Positions 61,611 through 64,000 of a stretch of DNA of 64,000 nt are shown here, one piece after another. Numbering within the stretch: the first letter of the stretch is position 1; each line of letters starts with the position of its first letter. The position numbers were made by a program, and so were the translations under genes. The DNA comes from Straminergon stramineum (Eukaryota > Streptophyta > Bryopsida > Hypnales > Calliergonaceae). The stretch lies in assembly GCA_963920665.1 (NCBI GenBank), contig OY987271.1:17735350-17799349 (forward strand), in the 5' to 3' direction. Under the pieces are notes generated by a model. It had not been told where the DNA came from and did no database searches. It saw nothing but the letters and a program-made list of their open reading frames with translations.

Positions 61611-64000
61611 AAAAGAAATAGGTTGGGAAAAGAATGGGATTTCAAGGTACTAAACAAGTTAAGTGGTGAGCAAATGCACACTATGTTGGATCAAAGTTGG
61701 CAAAATACATCCATAAAAGTCCATTTCATTTTTAATTTGCAAATAATTCCTAAATTTTTAGATTTTTTTTCTATAATTTATTTACATTGTGTTAAGGCAA
61801 AGATGAATAAATGAATTGAAATTTCTTTTGTATATTTATAAGAAAAAATTTAGAGATGACATCAATTTTTGATTTGTTTCAATAAATTTTAGAAATGATT
61901 ATAATGAAAATGAACCCTACTAAAAGTTAGACCATCCTTGTAAATACTTATTACAATTATTTTCATGAGATCGATTTGTGTAAAGTTGATTTTAAGTATG
62001 TCTAATGTATTCCCGAAAATCAATACCATTTCTAATAAAATAGTCATATAAAATAGTCCATATCTATAAATCAAATGATACAACTCTATATATTTCAAAC
62101 CAAAATATTTGATTACATATATACCTATTTGAATACAATTCCTTATTTTGCAAAATATTTGAATTCCTATTAGATCAATGAGTCCTTATCTTTAATGTTG
62201 TGGACTCTGGTAGTATGTAAAGAGCACATTTCAAAGTCCCTTACAAGTAGAGCATAAATAATTTTGCAAAGATTTCTTTTGTATTTTATAGATCACTAAG
62301 TATACATCATTAATATGTGTCTTTTTTCGTGTTCTATGACTTGTATATATTTTAAATTACAAGAATTTCAAAAAAAGGAAGGGAAAAAAGAATTGTAAAA
62401 GTCTATATTAGTACATTGTAGTGTGCATTTGCTCTGGTGAAGGACCTCACTCAAAAATTGTATTCAAAGATTCAAACCATATTTTCATAGTGGATAATTT
62501 TTTCACCTTTGTTCCACTATTTATGGAACTAAGGGAGTTGGACATTACAATAGTAATGGGCACATTATAGGATGATCACAATTTTGTCTTTTGAAGTATA
62601 TATATAGGCATCAAATAACACAAAAGGCAAGATTTGGGTAGTTAGACTAGAAAATGCACTCTTCTAGTAATATTTTCTTTGTGGTATAGAAAGATAGGTC
62701 TATTTTTCATAAGTAATTTCACCAAATGGTAAAATATAAAAAAGTTTTGGAAACTTAAAGGGGGTAGAAACCAATTAAATCCAACTCCATGCATTTATAG
62801 TTCCAAAGGAATATGCATGGAATTAATAGCACAAATCAACTTTGCAAAACTTATTCTATTTTGATCTAAAGCCACAAGTGGTGGCATTGGGTATTCCAAT
62901 TTTTGCTAGACATTGCAATTGTCAATAATTAGTAACTAAGATAGTGCAAATTGATATTAGTTTCTAGTTATTGACTAATCCAAAAAAACACTTGGAATTT
63001 CACTTGTAGCTAGCAAAGGACTCAACTCCAAATTTGACCAATAGAATACAAAGCTTCTAGGTGTTAGCTCCCACTACAAGAGGGACTCATGGACTTTAGC
63101 CAATGGAAAGGACAAGAAAACTTTGGTTCATATGTTGACAAAAATGCTCACACATTTCTCATGGGTCCACAGGGCAATACGTGCGTGAATTCTCATATTA
63201 CTTGAATTCACATTGGATTTACATATGTATAATAATTAGGTTTTGATTTTCCTATATTATTGATTTTAGAAAATAAAATGAATGTAAGCATTGTATTTCT
63301 ATAGAGCTAGCAAAGCATCCTCTTGCACTCATGTGGTACAAGTGAAAGGAGACATGAAGTTGAAGAAGGATGTTTGAGGTGCAAAGTGAACTAGCTTATA
63401 AGGTTCAATGAGAATAAGAAATCAATGTGTCAATGCGATTTGTGTAAGATCCTCTAAAAGCCTTGGATTTTGAAATGTCTAAACCCTAGGTACACAACTC
63501 TTGTATTATATACAGGGGGCATTGGCATTAAAATGGCTTAGAGGACAACTTTTGTAAAAATATATCAAATGAAAAAGACCAAAAACTTCAGTGAAGACCA
63601 AATTTTAAAAAATGAAATGTAGAAAATGTTGGGTTACATACATTTAAAAAAAATTTACAATATATATGAAGAATTTAAACACTTATGTATAATTTTCAAA
63701 AATCTATACAAGAAGTTCCCTCCAATTAAAATTACAATTCATTCAAAGTATTTTATTTATAATAAAAAAATCTTAAATTTTTCTTAAAAAGTCCAAAAAG
63801 TTGGGTAGCTTGTCCTACAATACATGTATTAAAAAAACACATATGATTAGTTTTTTAATGCTATTATTGTCCTCAAAAAACATTCATTTTATGTATATAA
63901 TTATATTTTTGGATTCCTTGTTAAGAGGGCTACAAGATTTTTCTACATTAAAACAAATAAAATCCCTTGATATTAGACTAAAATGCATTATAAGTGATTA
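61611..64000. other. AT-rich intergenic sequence
   Basis: No gene, RNA or repeat with defined ends is seen. The open frame crossing 61452-61814 begins inside the CACTA MITE and has no recognisable domain. Confidence 0.45.

Noticed and set aside
1..64000. tRNA and rRNA genes
   Set aside because: Reading for T-loop-type GGTTCGANTCC boxes and conserved rRNA words found nothing convincing; a covariance-model scan would be needed to exclude them.

Overview
This window looks like plant nuclear DNA. It is AT-rich and gene-poor. Its introns are short, almost all GT-AG, and there are no bacterial-style operons. It encodes plant-type proteins: an L-type lectin receptor kinase, a 2-oxoglutarate/Fe(II) dioxygenase and a GT23-like fucosyltransferase. 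Between genes lie many short inverted-repeat transposons. PiggyBac relics and a ParB/DNA-methyltransferase-like gene point to a non-flowering land plant, perhaps a bryophyte. That placement rests on memory of the families and is tentative.

Layout. 1-1172: 3' end of a dioxygenase gene, broken by a nonsense codon. 3151-4363: last exon of a fucosyltransferase-like gene. 15331-17391 (minus): intact, intronless lectin receptor kinase. 4.4-15 kb and 17.4-43 kb: mostly gene-free sequence holding several MITE families. Many of these end in CCCCTNAA-like or CCCTAGAA-like inverted repeats flanked by TTAA, the piggyBac signature, and a decayed piggyBac transposase lies at 39.5-40.0 kb. 43260-47327 (minus): nearly complete MULE transposase with two nonsense codons. 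48.1-53.5 kb: small, poorly recognised exons, interleaved with tandem repeats and four long palindromes that share a GTCGGATCCGAC-like core. 53736-58280: ten-exon gene joining a ParB-like nuclease fold to a circularly permuted DNA-methyltransferase-like domain, with three nonsense codons. 58.4-64 kb: another TTAA element, a 62-bp tandem repeat and a CACTA-type MITE.

Two themes run through the window. First, all but one of the clearly misplaced stop codons in the intron-containing gene models can be explained by one C-to-T (or G-to-A) change from CAG, CAA, CGA or TGG, and the remaining one (dioxygenase) is compatible with that. This is what decay of methylated cytosines would produce. Second, the ParB/methyltransferase-like gene has degenerate catalytic motifs and lies just downstream of the palindrome cluster. 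That pairing is the best candidate here for an undescribed system, although a functional link is only a hypothesis.
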